Assembly: GCA_032358255.1 (NCBI GenBank)
Contig: JAULBX010030263.1
Location: 248,001-312,000, forward strand
Reading direction: 5' to 3'
DNA: 64,000 nt
Origin: Heterotrichella gracilis
Lineage: Eukaryota; Sar; Xanthophyceae; Tribonematales; Xanthonemataceae
Positions within the stretch are counted from its first letter, which is position 1. The number at the start of each line of letters is the position of its first letter. A program made the translations under genes and the position numbers. Below, piece after piece: positions 24,601-33,747 of this stretch. The notes below the pieces were generated by a model, which worked only from the letters and a program-made list of their open reading frames with translations, was not told where the DNA came from and made no database searches.

Positions 24601-26939
24601 TGCGCACGCATCTACCCTCCTCTTCCTGCCTCTCCCCCCCACACCCACCCTGGGAAAGACCCGGCTCCCACCCGCCCAGTGCAAGGACCAGGCGCTGAAG
24701 CCCCCTGTTGCCCTAGAGCCTCCCCGAGTACCCTAATGCCTCCCACCCCCCTAGAGCCTCCCCGAGTACCCTAATGCCTCCCACCCCTCGTCTGACTCCC
24801 CCTGTTTCACCCCACTCAGGACAAGGGCCCAGCGCATGTTGCTGCCGCCGCCAAGCAGGCAGCCCTTGCCATGGAGCAGGCTTACCTGGCGCATGCAGCC
24901 AGGAGGAAGCCGCACAGGGAGGGGCGCAGGCAGCGGCAGGGGCCAAGGTGGGGGTGGGGATGGGAGAGGGGCACTTGGGGGCCGGGAAACCATGTGGGAA
25001 GGATTAGTTTCTGTCCCAAAACTCGCTGAAGGCGAGAGCAGACCCTTACCACATGGCAGAAAGGAGAAGAGAATTATGCCATATCGCGCTCTGGCGAGCA
25101 GTTGCATGATGTCGTCGCAGGGAGGTGCACTGATGTGCATGTGCCTGGTCAGCTGACCACCCAATGCCCGCAGTACAACCAGATGCACAGCACCCTTGCG
25201 CCCGGCTGGCCCGGCTCTGAAAACCGCATTCGCGCATGCCACTTGTGCAATTTCACTTGACGTCCGATTCTGGTGTGGCCGCAGGGAGGAGGCTGCAAGG
25301 GTGCAATTGGAAGGCGCCATGCAGGGAGGCCAGGTGGCGGCCCCTGGCGATGCCACAAGGTCTAGCCTCCAGGTGGATGCTGGGGTTGGAAGGGAGGGGG
25401 GCGAGGGGGTGCAGGGGGAATTGCTGGTGACTGGGGAGAGGATGATGCGCGTGGATGCGACCGCAGGGTAAGCGCTGTGCGGGTGTGGGCCTGTGTTGTA
25501 TGCTATTTTTTCAGGTATTTTCCTAGGCAATGGGTTTGCAATGAGGGTTTTGCGGCGAGGGTTTGGGGGATGTGCGTTCCTGAGGCAAGGGTTTGGCATG
25601 TGGGGCCATGCTGGTCAAACCCCTTGCGTAGGACATATGTGCAGCTGGCAGAGCGGCGCTGATGGCGGCGCCGATGGCGGCAAAACCCTGACAGAACCCC
25701 ATTTGTCTGCAGATGTGGTGATGGCACTGGCAGCAATCAAGACCTGGTCAATGAGGGCCTGGAGCTCGGCAAGGGGGAAATTGCCGTCGGCGGCAATCAA
25801 GTTGCAGGGGAGGATTACGACAGCGACTCGGATGCTGTTTGCCTGGTCAGCCTGGCGGACAATGACCTCATCGCGAGGGGCAGGCAGCATAAGAGCATGT
25901 GCGTCCTCCTGCAAACCAACCCTATGTGGGGCTGCACCTCCCCAATGTCCTGGTGCACCTCTGTGCATCCATGTGCATCGGCACACATTCTTAACCCTTT
26001 GCCTACACCCTAAGCGTTGGCTTACCTCACCCCCCACCCCTGTAGGCGCATCCGGTGCCCCTTCTCCTAGGGCTTGGACCAGCTGGACCCTTAACCCTCA
26101 ACCCCTTGCCTAAACCCTAAACCCTACCTAACCCCGCCCCCCACCCCCTGTAGGCGCATCCGCCGCCCCTCCTCCAAGGGATTGGACCAGCTGGACCCCC
26201 TTGACTGCCACATACTGCTGGTGCAACATGAGGGGGAGCCAGGCGCCGCACCGCTCGGGACGCCACGGGCAGAGGTCTTCCGCCGCTCGCTGGCCACGGT
26301 ACGTTGGAAAACCCTGACCCAAACCCTAGCCCATGGGCTGCACGCTGGCCACGGTGTGCTAGCAAACCCTGACCAAAACCCTAGTCAGTAGGGGGCAAGG
26401 GAGGCCTTGCCAGGTGCATGATGGCTGCCATGCGTGTGGGCACACGTGCGACAGGAGCCTATTCATTCACTTCAAGTCTTTTGCCATTGGGCTTGTGTGC
26501 CGGGAATTATTCGTTTCTGCTGGAGCGCATCAAGCGCAAAACGGTTGGGTATTTACACTGGTTACAGAGCAAGCTCCAGGGGCGCCTGCGCCGCCTCAAC
26601 ACCCAAACCCTTGTCCACAGTCTGTGAGCCACGGGGAGGCGATCCTCTGTTTCTTGCCTTCTGTTTCCCCTTACCCCAACCCCTAAACCCTGACCATAAA
26701 CCCTAATTCCGGCCCTATACCCTTGTCCTCAGGCTGTGGGCCATGTGGAGGCGATTCTCACATGCGAGGGGGCAAGGGCGCAGTACCTGCGCCTCAAAGA
26801 CGCCTGTGCAGACGCCAGCCCCAAGCCTTGGAAGACCAAGTTTGCGCGCGTGGGCAGCGCAGGGGAGGAGCAGCTCGCCCCCTTGTGCCACCAGGGGGCC
26901 GAGCTGGGCGCCTTGGGTATGGCCCACAGCCTAGGGTAA
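15634..26939 (+). CDS. CAMTA: calmodulin-binding transcription activator (CAMTA)
   Basis: Nuclear Ca2+/calmodulin-responsive transcription factor. Twenty-one in-phase exons give 1509 residues, longer than usual plant CAMTAs (about 850-1100). Exons: 15634-15844, 16634-16740, 17099-17158, 17519-17972, 18276-18484, 18745-18828, 19142-19322, 19792-20048, 20214-20855, 21099-21252, 21517-21755, 22073-22239, 22676-22747, 23075-23303, 23597-23776, 24108-24542, 24820-24947, 25285-25467, 25713-25898, 26154-26298, 26733-26939. Order: CG-1 (RIWLKNTELFDML, LFFFNKGANRFYRKDGYIWG, TINCYYA, RRSYWLLDNPGIVLVHYLQV); a long Gly/Pro-rich linker with two ~33-residue DEPH...DAG.DV repeats; TIG/IPT (FVVEDFTPEWDWAAGGAK to KLHPFEYR); ankyrin (SMLHVCAALGYQWAVPMLL, GHTPLHWAAARGHEAAVAAL, SPADLAAAHGHHGIAAYLAE); a basic IQ-like part (QAYLAHAARRKPHREGRRQR); and a C-terminal VGHVEAIL like the CaM-binding VGVLEKAIL. 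The acceptor at 21517 could be 21508. Confidence 0.88.
17136..17222 (+). repeat. echo of CAMTA exon 3 donor
   Basis: The exon end and donor at 17136-17162 (TCACCCAGTGCGGCAACC...AAGGTAA) recur at 17196-17222 with 25 of 27 bases identical. Between them are AAACCCTAAACC tracts. The copy keeps a usable-looking GTAAGG donor. Confidence 0.85.
17341..17541 (+). repeat. echo of CAMTA exon 4 acceptor
   Basis: A 120-bp-offset copy of the intron end plus exon start: AAACCCTAA, CCCCCTTG, CTGTGCC, GCGCAGCTACTGGCTGC at 17341-17421 versus 17461-17541. In the upstream copy the acceptor GTGCAG has become GTGCAA, so it probably cannot be used at that position. Confidence 0.85.
17966..18060 (+). repeat. echo of CAMTA exon 4 donor
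   Basis: GGCCCAGGTAGCTTATA followed by a TTAG.TGGT.ACA pattern occurs at the true donor (17966-17996) and again at 18030-18060, with a complete CAG/GTAGCT donor sequence in both. Confidence 0.85.
19272..19670 (+). repeat. 2.5-copy tandem of CAMTA exon 7 end plus intron
   Basis: The exon end at 19277-19332 (GACATGATGGCGGGGGAGGA, GTCGGAGTCACAGGGCTCGG) recurs at 19431-19483 and partly at 19631-19665. The intron part with GATCATGTTTAATTGTGGCT is duplicated too, so the unit is about 154 bp. In the second copy the donor GTGCGT has become CGCGAG. Confidence 0.85.
21900..22115 (+). repeat. echo of the CAMTA TIG-exon acceptor
   Basis: CCACGTTTTGCAGGTGCCTG and the next ~28 bases occur at 21952-21998 and at the true exon start (22061-22111), with the flanking TATTTACACCCCCC tract also repeated. 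The upstream copy has an intact polypyrimidine-AG acceptor and reads VPVDIPQPGVMRWY before a stop. Confidence 0.9.
24712..24787 (+). repeat. perfect 38-bp tandem duplication in CAMTA intron
   Basis: CCTAGAGCCTCCCCGAGTAC plus the following CCTAATGCCTCCCACCCC is present twice with no mismatch (24712-24749, 24750-24787), just upstream of the acceptor at 24820. The identity suggests a recent event. Confidence 0.95.
25993..26200 (+). repeat. echo of CAMTA exon 20 acceptor
   Basis: A unit of about 105 bp: intron tract (CCTTGCCTA.ACCCTAA), acceptor (CCCCTGTAG) and exon start (GCGCATCCG...TTGGACCAGCTGGACCC) at 25993-26090 and 26099-26200. The upstream copy keeps the AG but soon meets an in-frame stop. 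Confidence 0.9.
26288..26384 (+). repeat. echo of CAMTA exon 20 donor
   Basis: CGCTGGCCACGGT, then AAACCCTGACC and AAACCCTAG occur at the true donor (26288-26329) and at 26343-26384. The unit again joins an exon edge with a telomere-like tract. Confidence 0.85.
26608..26759 (+). repeat. echo of CAMTA last-exon acceptor
   Basis: CCCTTGTCC.CAG.CTGTG.GCCA followed by GGAGGCGAT is present at 26608-26647 and at the true acceptor (26720-26759). About 34 of 40 bases match. Confidence 0.8.
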
Positions 26940-27150
26940 TAGGGTTTTGGGGGAACGGGGAGCTGCAGTGGGGGCAATTTTTTTAGGGGAAGACTCCGGT
27001 CCTCAAGCCTTGGGGAACTATTTTTGAACTGAAGTTTGCCCATATGGGCGGTGCTGGGGAGGAGGGGTCTTCCCTCCCTTGCCATCATGGGATTGAGCCA
27101 GACAGCATGGGTATTGCTCCCAGCATAGGGTAATGGGGTTTGGGGCAGGG
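26820..27150 (+). repeat. degraded copy of the last CAMTA exon
   Basis: The end of the last exon and its flank (CAAGCCTTGG, AAGTTTGC, GGGCAG.GC.GGGGAGGAG, CAGCCTAGGGTAAT) has a worn copy starting near 27003 and ending near 27150 (CAGCATAGGGTAATGGGGTT). The copy lies downstream of the stop codon. Confidence 0.7.
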
Positions 27151-28835
27151 TGTTAGGCACAGCAGCTGGGTTGCTATGGGGGTGCAGCTGCGTTGGATGC
27201 ACTGGCTGCACTGGCAGGTGGGGAGGCGATGGGATGTTTTCACACCCTGTGCAGTGAGTATTGATTGGTACCTTGCGATGAATGCACATGCGCTGAGTTG
27301 GGGTTGTGGACCATGGTCCTGATACCCGCCCCAGGCATCAGCTTACTATTAGTACGTATTGCCACTATGCTGGCATTCCCTTTTTTTTTTTGGCGTTGGC
27401 TCTTGTGCTTGCCTCTTGCGTGGGGCAGCCTTCACGTGCTGCACAAGCAGTTTGCTAAGATGAACAAAACCAGGAAAAAAGTGATGAACCTAAATCCTTG
27501 GCGTGCTACCGCGTGGATTTAAAGTAGAGATTGCCCCAAGAAGCGTGATTTCCTCATTTCAACGAACTTTGACATTAAATTGGACATATCAGTGGTTATA
27601 GCAAAATGCTGTTAGTGACATTGTGTGTGCAGGTTGTGCTTATTAGTCTACTAGTGCTACTTATCGATACCTATGGCAGTGCTGTTTGCTTTTTTTTGTT
27701 TTTGTACTGGACAACATTTTCTTAAACAGCTAGGGTTCCACTTGGACCAGGTGTTACATATACAGCTCATGCCGAGAGCAAGGCTGGGAATGAACCCGCT
27801 ATTTTCAACCGTTGACATGTATGAAACATACAATAGATCGCATTTGCTCGCCGGTGCTGCATCAGCTCCCCCTAGGGCATTTCCACTTGAAATGGACTCC
27901 AATGCTGGGCAGGCTGTTGGTTTTGAGGTGGGGGGTTACTAATCTGGAGATGGCTTTCTGGAAGGCAAGCCATGCAGGTGCTCACGGTGTTGTAGTGGAA
28001 ACCTACACACAGTTTCATGAAGCACGGCGCCATATAGGCCACTGCCACCGCTGCAGCACTTGACCAGGGGCATAGTAGTGCAAGGGAGGCTCACTTTTGC
28101 CAAAACTTGGCAACCTTGTCCCAGTGGAGACGGCGAGGAGTCGCATGGTTTAATGGACAAACCCACCAACTGATGTCCACACATGTACACTTATCTATTT
28201 CAAGGCTGAAAATGAGGTGGCTCTTTTCGAAAGAGTGGCACCAGGGTTTCAATCTTTGAGGGCGTCAAGGGTAGGCAAGGCCACCCACTTTCAACGTTTG
28301 TGACCAGACTAAGTGCCCACAAACTACAAGTATCCACTAGATAATAGCGTAGACCAGAAGCCACGCTGCCCCCCACCACGCATGCTCTCCCTTACGAGTG
28401 CTATGCAACGATAAGCCACTGCAAAGCTGTGCTGTATGGCCTGTGCCCTACTGTGTGCCATGTACAGCTGGGTGGTAGCAACGTAGCCACGCGGGCTTGG
28501 CTGTGCTTTCGTGGAGAGAGCGCGAGCCTAGGCAGCCAGTTCGGAGCCAAGCCTTGTGTGCAGTTCGCCTGGGTGCTGAAGCAGTGAGGTGCCACTGATG
28601 CGAGCCACGCTGGGGCAGTTCTCGTCCTCGAGGTGCCTGCTGCTACGTTGGGGGCCCTCACAGAGTGACACGTCAGCAGATTGCCTCGGGTATTACGAGA
28701 AATGAGCAGAGTGGGGACCAGAAAAGGCCGCTGCGTGCCTCGGGAGGCAGGTTTTGGAGGGAAGCTGCAAAAGAGTTGTGGGTCCTGCAGGCGGGCATGA
28801 TGGACCACCGTCCCAGGCTGAAACTTTGCTGAAAG
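26940..28835. other. spacer, no recognised gene
   Basis: Nothing gene-like was recognised after the CAMTA echo. From about 28440 the sequence is the upstream region of DRP1. It shares short blocks with the DRP2 upstream region, such as ACGTCAGCAG (28674 and 32954) and a GAGGCA.GTTTTG... segment. Confidence 0.5.
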
Positions 28836-28960
28836 CGTACAAATAGCTCGCACATCGATGCTATTCACAACCTGCAACCACAGCAACCTTTGAAAACCAT
28901 CCTCGTATCCTCCTACCTACGACTTGGAACCGTGTCAAGTGCAACCAAGGTACTGTGCAG
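28836..28960 (+). promoter_or_regulatory. conserved DRP1 core promoter / 5' UTR exon
   Basis: CGTACAAATAGCTCGCA and the following ATCGA.GCTA.TC block is shared with the DRP2 upstream region (33088 on). Both continue to a conserved end, ACTGTGCAG/GTGGGTGGTG, that reads as a 5' UTR exon and donor (exon end 28960). The matching acceptor CTCAG/GTACC at 29232 lies shortly before the ATG. CAAATAG may act as a TATA-like element; the transcription start is not proven. Confidence 0.55.
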
Positions 28961-29258
28961 GTGGGTGGTGCACACATGCATGCATGCCTTTGGCACAAGT
29001 TGACAGGCAACATCAGCGACAGCACCGCAAGTGCATCGCACGTATACTAACCATCGATGTTACTCTACTGATAGAAAGAATGCTCGAGTGTGCAGCAGCT
29101 TGTGCGCATGTGATCCCTCAACAGGGAGGCTTCATCGAGACCGCCTGCAACACCAAGTGGCACATGATTGCGTGCACTGTCGTTCCCACCTTTCACTGCA
29201 ACTGCTAACACCGTGCTTCTACTCTCCCTCAGGTACCGCCAAGCTACCTACCGCCACC

Positions 29259-30915
29259 ATGGCCCGCAGCATGTGGTCCATCCTGGCCATCGCCATCGCC
29301 CTCACCACCGCAAACGCATGCGAGACCATCATCGCCGTCACTGACGAGGATGTGCTCAACTTCGCGCTCAACCTGGAGTACCTGGAGGCTCAGTTCTACT
29401 CCTGCGCTGCCTTCGGCCATGGACTGAGCGCGGTTGACAGGGGCATGGGCCCACCACCCAAGGGCTGCATGAAGGCTAACCTGACCAAGGCAGCACAGGT
29501 GGGTGGCAAGCTGTGGCACTCATTCATACAGCCTGACCTGCTGCCAAACATGCTAGCAATTCCCCTGTTGGTTTTATTGTACTCCTTATAACTGAGCTTG
29601 AGTGTGGAAGATCCTTGCCAGTGTGTCCAACTGTGAATCACCCTGTTGAGTACCTCTGAGAAACACCTCCCACCACCTCTCAACCCAACTTGTCAGCTGG
29701 CCCTACCCAAACCCTCCTCAAATGCTAATATCGCCCTATAACCCACCCCTTTACAGGAATACGCATCAGAAATTGCCCTCCACGAGATTGCCCACGTCAA
29801 GTTCCTGCGCATGGCACTTGGCGTGAACGCCGTGGCCTCCCCAGAGATTGACATCGGCTCCGCCTTCGCCGCCGCTGCCAATGCCGCCCTCAACACCACC
29901 CTGAAGCCAGCCTTCTCCCCCTACTCCAGTGATATTACCTTCTACCACGGCGCATACATCTTTGAGGATGTGGGTGCCACCGCCTACAAGGGAGCAGGTG
30001 AGAATCCAGTGCCCAAAACCTATGCCCCCTTTCTGTGGAGCAATACTAGAACAGTTGTCTCTGCACAGTTTTTGCACCCATTGGACCTCTGCACAGTTTT
30101 TGTGCCTTTTGGGGGACCTGGCTGTGCAGCGTGCACAACAAGCGCTATGCAACATATCCACAGCACTTGACTACTGCCCTTTTAACCCTCCCCTTCCCCC
30201 CCTTGCAGCCCGCCTCATCCAGAACAAGGCGTACCTCGAGGCCGCTGCTGGCATCCTGGCCGTGGAGGCATACCACGCAGGAGTGATCCGCACCATCCTC
30301 ACCGCCCAGAGGAACATGTTGGTGCAGCCCTATGGCGCAGCCGTGCAGGACATTGTCGGCGCCATCTCCAACCTCAGGGACACACTCGACGGGCCAGGGG
30401 TGAGTGGGGGAAACCTTTGTCGAGGGACCAGTGGTCCGCGCCTCAAAATGGCTGTAGTTGGGAATGGATTTTGGAGAATGGGGAATTTACTAGGATATAC
30501 GTAGTGTTGCAGTGGTCATTACCTGGGCTGCAAGGGCACTGAACTGATGCCACACAGTCGCACTGTGCAACTTTATGACTTGCATGTTTTTGTGCATGTT
30601 GAACATGCATGTAACACCACACATGCCCTGTTGCACATGCCTCACAACTCCTTTCACTTGCGCATGCCGATCCCATACTCCCTCCTCCCACAGGATGATG
30701 ACCTGGGCATCTTCCGCTCCGCCCAAGACACCGTGAAGACCTTCCCATGGACCAAGACCGAGAACATGACCTACATCCCCACCACAGTGCTGGTGCCCAC
30801 CGACTCCAACGCCATTATCTACTCCAGGACGGTCAACCAGGTGCTCAAGATCGTGTATGGTGGTCCCATGCCAGGCCTGTTCTTCCCCAAGGGGTTGAAC
30901 GGTAACATCAAATAG
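29259..30915 (+). CDS. desiccation-related protein, ferritin-like (DRP1)
   Basis: Member of the PCC13-62/Ferritin_2 family, predicted secreted; the biochemical activity of this family is not established. Four exons (29259-29498, 29757-29997, 30209-30399, 30694-30915; phases 0, 1, 0) give 297 residues, normal for the family. The N-terminus is a signal peptide (MARSMWSILAIAIALTTANA). Ferritin-like helices follow: VLNFALNLEYLEAQFYSCAA, then EIALHEIAHVKFLRMAL, then AAAGILAVEAYHAGVIRTIL, with the Glu and His residues expected for a diiron-like bundle. The C-terminal part (PTTVLVPTDSNAIIYSRT, VLKIVYGG, PGLFFPKGLNG) is typical of the plant proteins. The start has a strong context (GCCACCATGG). Its closest visible relative is DRP2, in tandem. 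Confidence 0.92.
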
Positions 30916-33086
30916 AGAGTGAAAATGAGTTGTTACCAATGAAGGGGATTCTTCGATACCCATCTGTGTAGCAATGCTGTTATTTTGTATACCTGTGCAA
31001 TGGGTATATAAGTGATTTGGCCCAGCGGCCATTGCAGTGTAGAGAGAAGTGGAAATAGTTGCACTTTGCAACTCTTGACTGTTTCCACGACAGTTTCATT
31101 TTAAAGGTGCAGCATCCACATAACTAATACGTGGCCAGCAAGTGCTGCTGTAGCCGTGCTGCTGTAGCCAATGCATAGTTGGCAATTGTGTTGAATTTTC
31201 TTTTACAGCGTAAGCACTCGAAAGATGGTTGGAAGTTGAATTTTTTTTGTCATTCAGCACAACTTGTTCAGAGTGTTTGTATCAAGAACCTGTTGACCTT
31301 TCCACTAGTGCCAAGGTGCTGAATTTTATTTCCTTCTATTACTATGTTGAATGGATAAAGGTATACAGCTATAACAGTAAGGGCAGGAAGATTATGTTGC
31401 TACCTGTGACATGATGTATTGCCTGCCAACTGCTAACACATCTTTATGGATCACTTGTGACCATATTTGTTGTAACTACAAATATATAACTGTTGGACAA
31501 AATCAAGTGATGGATGGAATGTTGGTCAATGCCATTCCAGTACAAGCTCACCATTGCAGCTGAAGTATCAACCAGGTTTAGTCACATAGTATGCCAGCTA
31601 ACCCTCCCAGCTGCCGTGCATGATGTATGCCAGGTATATGTGTTACACCACACACATGTGGCACGCCAGGTGCATGTGATTCATCATGCACCTGTGGCAC
31701 GCGATGCACATGTGGCACGCCAGGTCCATTGGGACGGTATGAGCATGTGGTAAGGCATGTGCATGTGGTACGTTATGTCCAACACGGTTGGCACTCATGC
31801 AGATGTGGCATCGTCCCTGTAGTATAGTATATAGATGCATAGATGGAATGTGCTGCAACTACATATGCATGCATATGCATATGCCAGTGTCTCCCATATT
31901 GAATTTAATTACACCATTGGTGGCCCAGCTGGAAGGCACCTGAGTGTATGCTTCATGTGTTGGAAATCATACAGCAACCCTACACTGGTGGTGCATGTGA
32001 CTGGGAACGAAAACGTCTCAATACCGCGTAAGGGTTGAGCCAGTGGCAGGGGACAAAAGAAAGAGATGAAGAAGACGTCCACAGGTGACAGCCAGGCACA
32101 AGACACGCATCAGGCGTGTCCCACCTCGCCAGACACCCAAAAAGAGTCTAGGTATTTTCAGAGTGAAATTAAGGCCTCCTCAGGACTGCCCAGCAGACTA
32201 GTGGCCCAACTAGAAATAGACCCATCCCCTTGGTCTGCCAATAGCTGGCCATGAGGAATGTCGTTCAGCCGATAGCCTAGCCGCGGGACTAGGCTCAGCA
32301 GGCCCTTGGTTGTACCTGGCTAGTTTGACTGCCTAGTATGGCTAGTAGGTTACACTCTGCACATGCAGGTTGTCGTTGGATCTTGTCCCACACCTTTACC
32401 AGAAAACCATTCGGAGACAGTGGGCTGCGCGCTGTCAGAGCTCTCATGCCACCCACAACCCACAAATGCATATGCGGACTTCAAGTGAATAACCCACCTG
32501 TCCACCCCTGTCTATGTCACACTGCTCCTCCTCCCCCTTGGAGCCACACCGCGCATGCTCTGCCACTCACTGCCAGCGCCCACTGCCAACCTGTACCTGT
32601 ACTCCTAAATACAAGGACTGTCGTCATGGAGTATGGCTGTGATAGTAGAGTAGGAAACCAGCATAAGGAAAAACTACCATACAGTCTCATCAGTGGGAGG
32701 CCATGACTAGGCCTGTGCACACTTGGTAGGTACAGGCGACCATGGCAGCTGGAGCAGCAGCTGAAAGACTTGACAAAAAGCCGTGCCATTTGCAGGTGGA
32801 CCTGGTTGAGGTAGCCAAGCCTCGAGTTAAGTGCAAGTTTCACTCCCCACCTGAAGCTGTGCCCTGCCATATGGGCAGTGGGCACTCCACGCTGCACCGG
32901 TTCCCAGACTCGAGGCGCCTGCCTGCCACGTCTCGAGGCATCAGCGCATGCCACGTCAGCAGCTTGCAGACACTTATGTGAGAAGAGGCCGCTTGGGGAG
33001 CCAGGGAGGCACGTTTTGAAGACTGCTGCAACAAGTGCACGCAGGCATCGTGGACCGCCTTTCCAGGGATGGAGGTGTTGTGAAAC
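30916..33086. other. spacer between DRP1 and DRP2
   Basis: No gene recognised. It contains an imperfect repeat at about 31655-31775 built from ACATGTGGCACGCCAGGT-type units. Toward the right it becomes the DRP2 upstream region, partly alignable with that of DRP1. Confidence 0.5.
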
Positions 33087-33219
33087 CGTACAAATAGCTC
33101 GCAGATCGAAGCTAATCGTAACTTGCAACCGCAACAAACTTCGCTGTGCTTTCTTGTGACCTTTTACCAACGATTTAGAACCGTGGTTGAGCCTTGCACC
33201 GACCGAAGTTACTGTGCAG
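33087..33219 (+). promoter_or_regulatory. conserved DRP2 core promoter / 5' UTR exon
   Basis: Matches the DRP1 block: CCGTACAAATAGCTCGCAGA, TCGAAGCTAATCG, and the end ACTGTGCAG/GTGGGTGG. This predicts a 5' UTR exon ending at 33219 and an intron running to CCCCAG at 33729, 18 bases before the ATG. Confidence 0.55.
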
Positions 33220-33747
33220 GTGGGTGGTGGGTGGTGGGTGCACACATGCAAGCCAGCGTTTGCCTAAGCGCATCTATAGTTGCATATCAAATGCTTACAG
33301 CTGCTGTTAATGATCAATTACTGTTTATGTGGACCTCTGGCTGTAGCGGGTATCCAAGTCGCATAGAGGCGCGACCCTTGTCATCACGATCCCCTGCTTG
33401 TGTACTTGCAACGATAACGTCTCTAGAGGTCGACAAGTTTGCAAAATTGGTTGCACCGCAAAGCTTTTGGGTAGCTCCAAGGATGCTTACTGTCAACATT
33501 GGAACGCTGAGTGGCACAGCCTAGTTGGACGTGAACCAGTGCTTTGCAGGTTGCGTCTCATCCGTGCGCATGCGTGTCACTTTTGAAAGTCACCGGTAGT
33601 CACGGGTAGCTACGGAGGAATCTGTTATGCCAGAACTGTCTTTGCACCGATTGCTGTGCACTTGACTGATACAGCCTCCAGTCTCAAGTCATTCCCTCAA
33701 ACCTAAACCCCGCCCTTCCTCTTCCCCAGGTACACCCTACCGCCACC

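Noticed and set aside
24011-24684. Long minus-strand frames opposite the CAMTA ankyrin exon
   Set aside because: Shadows of a GC-rich coding exon; the plus frame has clear ankyrin repeats.
26418-26627. Basic frame FLLERIKRKTVGYLHWLQSKL as a CAMTA calmodulin-binding exon
   Set aside because: No acceptor/donor pair in the right phase flanks it, and the exons on either side join cleanly; kept only as a caveat to the weak IQ region.
28489-28494. ACGCGG near DRP1 as a CAMTA-binding CGCG box
   Set aside because: A single degenerate six-base match is expected by chance in DNA of this composition; no cluster seen in the other DRP promoters.
31650-31780. Regularly spaced GGCACGCCAGGT-type motifs as a CRISPR-like array
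   Set aside because: Too few and irregular copies, in a eukaryotic nuclear context; a simple degenerate repeat.
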